Source: Euperipatoides rowelli (Eukaryota; Onychophora; Udeonychophora; Euonychophora; Peripatopsidae). From it: a stretch of DNA of 11,011 nucleotides. The notes beneath the pieces were generated by a model. It ran no database searches. It saw only the letters and a list, made by a program, of their open reading frames with translations, and was not told the origin of the DNA. Positions 7,980-11,011 of the stretch are shown here, in pieces. Location: assembly GCA_003024985.2 (NCBI GenBank), contig PXIH01S0040792.1; one strand, given 5' to 3'. Position 1 is the stretch's first letter. Each line of letters begins with the position of its first letter. Made by a program: the position numbers and the translations under genes.

Positions 7980-8340
7980 TATACAAGAGGTGTTGTTAAT
8001 CCACCATGTTTGCTCTTCTTGCACTACAGTTAGCAACTATTTAATTACAGAAAGATAACATATTCTTGAGTAAAGATGTGCAAAAGGTGGATTGAGAAAG
8101 TTTTCAGAACTGAGTTTGAATTGCGAGTGCAAAGAAGTTCATTTTCCACTAACTAGTTTGGCTGAGCTGTACATACTGAAAAAATTATCACTTAATTTCT
8201 GCTCAGATGGTATTGGTTTGTATGTTTCAATTCAACTGAATAAAAAAAAATAGATTAGTCATTGGGAATTAATATAATAATCCAAGAACCAAGTGGAAAT
8301 GGAGAACATCCCAATAGGATAAGGACTCAGCAATCACTAG
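7980..8340 (-). other. Possible 5' leader of the LINE or flank
   Basis: Upstream of the ORF1 ATG no coding frame is seen on the minus strand. The stretch has a modest inverted repeat, AATCCACC (7999-8006) with GGTGGATT (8087-8094), and on the plus strand a short 26-codon frame (8076-8156) that matches nothing. Full-length LINEs carry a promoter-bearing 5' UTR here, but I cannot see where the element ends and the flank begins. Confidence 0.25.
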
Positions 8341-11011
8341 CAATGAAACAAATCAAAATAAGTCTTAAGGGAAGAGGATGTGAGGATAAATAGTCCAAAA
8401 AGATTTATTTATTAAACTAGCAGGATCTTCACTAAGAATTGTGCTGTTCCAGGTACACTGTGAAAAAAAAACTACTTGCAAGTGGAAAAGATGTGCCAGG
8501 CAAACATCATTGGAAAAAAAAGGTGAGCGCAGATGTTTCGTACGCGATAAGACAAGACATCTACCAAAATTTTTAAACATGAATAAATGGGAATTTGAAG
8601 TGTGGGCATGGACATATCCGAGAGAAAAGAAATATTAATACAAAATGTACAGAAATATTTATCAAGCAATGACTGGATTGTGAAACGATTGTTTTTACAA
8701 GTAAAAACAGTGCAAACAAGCTTCATAGATATACCAAGAGGTATAGCTGGCTAAATTAAAGATTATTTAATTCATATTATAAGGGAGCAATAAGATTGTC
8801 TATGAGAGGTTGGAAAAAATAAAGACATAAAAGTAATAAATATAAATAAATAGGTAAAATGGATTAAACCTGAGAAGGAAGAAAGACAAGAAATATAATC
8901 TCCTAAAAGACTGTTATAAAAGCAAACAAAGAAAGACAAACAGTGAATATAAATAATAGTAATAATTAATAATAATAATTCTCACTATGAGTGGGAGAGA
9001 AGGTTGCTAATTGATTTTGATTCAATTTAATTTTCTTGTGCAAAATGAAAAAAGACTGTCTAGCAAAAGGAAAGACTGATAGCCACCTTAAAAATGATCC
9101 TTAATAGTAGTTATCAGTGAGACCATGGTGAACACTTTAAATCAGCTTCATCATAATATAAATAATAATATATAATAGGTAACCATCAAAACTGAAGCCA
9201 CCAAAGAGAGTGCTTGTACACCGAATACAGTTTAACCCGAATGCCTGCTGAGATACATATCTTCTATATCAAGATAATAGCCAATTTCCTATATTCAGTC
9301 CTTATCCTCATGTGATGCTTTCTCCCTCGACTGTAAGGAACTCAGTCCAAATGGAACTGCAATAAATTGTCTTTGTAATACGAGTGCCTTGTGACACATA
9401 TTGTACCATGATAAGCTTATGCACACACACTTAATGTTCTGATTAAATTATGTTTTTCTATTTAATACTCTTAGATATCCTTATTTTATTTCCCCTCTCC
9501 ATAAGCCTTCCCAGCCATCTCAAATAAAGCCACAAGACCATTTCAACTGTTGCAAGTAGTGGTGTAGGGGCCATTATGTCATTGGGAGGGGAAAGTATAT
9601 TTTTGTAAACATAATGATGATATTTGTGTATTTGCTAAGCAATAAAAATGGCATTTGTAAAAAAATTTCTTAATGTTTAAAATATAGAAAAATGAAAGAG
9701 TAACTATCAAGACTATAATGAACGATAGTGGGAGCATTGATAGAATAGAATTTTAAAAAGATGCACAAGCAAACTGACAATACATCAAAAGATCATAGTT
9801 CATTCATCACGAAACAATGATGTAGACAAAAGATTAAGAAATAACTAATATGATGTTTATTGAGACTAATATTAATAGAGATTAAATTGCCAACAGACAC
9901 AAGGAAAAGGTATTAATGGATGTGGAATATTTGAAATAAATAAAATAAAAAATAAAAAAACAGAACATCACACAAAAATAGGGTAGTATCACAACTATGG
10001 AATTAGAAACTGTGCATCTATCTACAAGTAGAACTATGAAATTTTAAGTGTAACCCTATTTTTATTACATTTGAAAAATTGACAGGACTAAATTAAACCA
10101 CAAGTCCAAATGGGAATTTTCATAGATATTCTAAAAATTTATTCCAGAAACCAGGAAAATTAAGAAAGCAGATCAGTTAACTACAACTAAGACAAGAAGG
10201 GACATAGAAGATACCAAAGAAGTGCAGTCACATTTAGAGATAGAGAACTTGAGGATAAAAACTAAACAGAACAAGCAACCATGCTGGAAGAGGAGAGATT
10301 CGAAGGTGTAAATGAGTAGGTGATGAAAGAGGCTAAATAAACAAATTAACTCCCAACGTTCATAACTTAACTTCTTCGGAACTTTTTGTTTCTTCTAAAA
10401 TGTATCACATTTTCCTTTCTTTCTGTTATTTTTATATTGAAGCTGCAGACATACATACACATAGAATGCAGAAAGGCTTGAATCAAAACAACATTGAGAT
10501 ATTACTTTGCTACCATCATTGAAGGAAATTAAGAACCGATATATTATTCATTTACTTATTTTTTTAAAAAAAAATATAAAATACAGCAAGTTTATAAATT
10601 GTATATACTGCTGTACTTATTCTCAACTTATCTTAAATTTCATTGATTTTTATTTCTCCTAATAACTTATGATACCGATAATTTCCCATACTTACTAGAA
10701 GGTATTTGGCAAAATATTAAATACAAGATGAAAAGTTCCTTGTGAATTGTAATACAATGGTGCTCTAGATATCCCCCCATCTCTTAATACCCCCTCTTCC
10801 CATCCCTCCTATTCCTAAAATCATTTTAGAAATGATTAAAATATAAATGTCTTAATGACAGAATGTATGTTTAAAATATTCAAATGAAACAAGTAGACAG
10901 TTTTTATTATCACAATCATGTATTACAGTATATTTTATCTTGTTTAATAATAATAAATGCTAATAATAATATCTTTTTTATATAAACACGTGAAATCAAA
11001 CCGATAAATGC
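8341..11011. other. Right flank, noncoding AT-rich DNA
   Basis: No gene is supportable. Overlapping open frames at 8365-8726 on both strands look like chance: none has recognisable motifs and they contradict one another. Other content: TAA/AAT simple repeats (about 8952-8980 and 10945-10970), an AATAAA followed by a GT-richer stretch at about 9362-9395 that could mark an old 3' end on the plus strand, a C-rich tract (10768-10815) and an 8-bp hairpin, AATCATTT/AAATGATT (10819-10837). It is most likely intergenic or intronic. Confidence 0.65.
10768..10815 (+). repeat. C-rich pyrimidine tract
   Basis: A run of C-rich blocks (C6, C5 and several CCC) in AT-rich DNA, similar in look to 2113-2149. 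The minus strand is G-rich and could form a quadruplex. No gene lies beside it. Confidence 0.4.

Noticed and set aside
8076-8156. 26-codon plus-strand frame upstream of the LINE
   Set aside because: It is too short, with no motif and no supporting signals.
8365-8726. Three overlapping open frames on both strands, with a donor-like AAGGTGAGC at about 8519
   Set aside because: The frames conflict, match nothing I know and lack neighbouring exons. A single donor-like site is expected by chance.
2411-10047. GAAATTTTAA at 2411-2420 and again at 10038-10047 as a target-site duplication
   Set aside because: It is an AT-only core expected by chance in this DNA. It would place the LINE 5' end 2 kb beyond its first codon without any supporting sequence.

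Overview
The window reads as AT-rich nuclear DNA from an animal, most likely an invertebrate. The reasons are long A/T homopolymers, simple repeats, no prokaryotic gene density, no ribosome-binding sites or operons, and a degenerate non-LTR retrotransposon as the only clear coding structure. Taxon cannot be fixed further by eye. No intact host gene, tRNA, rRNA or CRISPR array was found.

Centre (about 2430-7979, minus strand): one LINE of the CR1/L2-like (Jockey-group) type. In its 5'->3' order (right to left in the window) it has a possible 5' leader (about 7980-8340, boundary not seen), a long ORF1-like reading stretch (7979-5485), ORF2 (5449-2669) and a 3' tail with a small hairpin, AATAAA and TTAAA-type terminal repeats (2668 to about 2430). 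ORF2 encodes an APE-type endonuclease followed by a reverse transcriptase, with no RNase H. Both reading frames are broken by many single-base frameshifts and several in-frame stops, so this copy is dead unless assembly indels are to blame.

The most interesting observation is at the ORF1 N terminus. The first ~50 codons look like the RNase H1 hybrid-binding domain (Cauli_VI/viroplasmin fold), with its tryptophan and aromatic-Lys-Lys residues kept. It is followed by a Cys/His cluster and then a long stretch of protein that I do not recognise. A domain that grips RNA:DNA hybrids would suit target-primed reverse transcription, in which ORF1 protein would chaperone the RNA and nascent cDNA while ORF2 nicks and copies.

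Left flank (1-2429): noncoding, with a somewhat CpG-richer patch (about 340-660) holding a perfect NF-Y/CCAAT consensus, a G18 tract, an A17 tract and diverged short repeats. Right flank (about 8341-11011): noncoding AT-rich DNA with simple repeats, a C-rich tract and no supportable gene.
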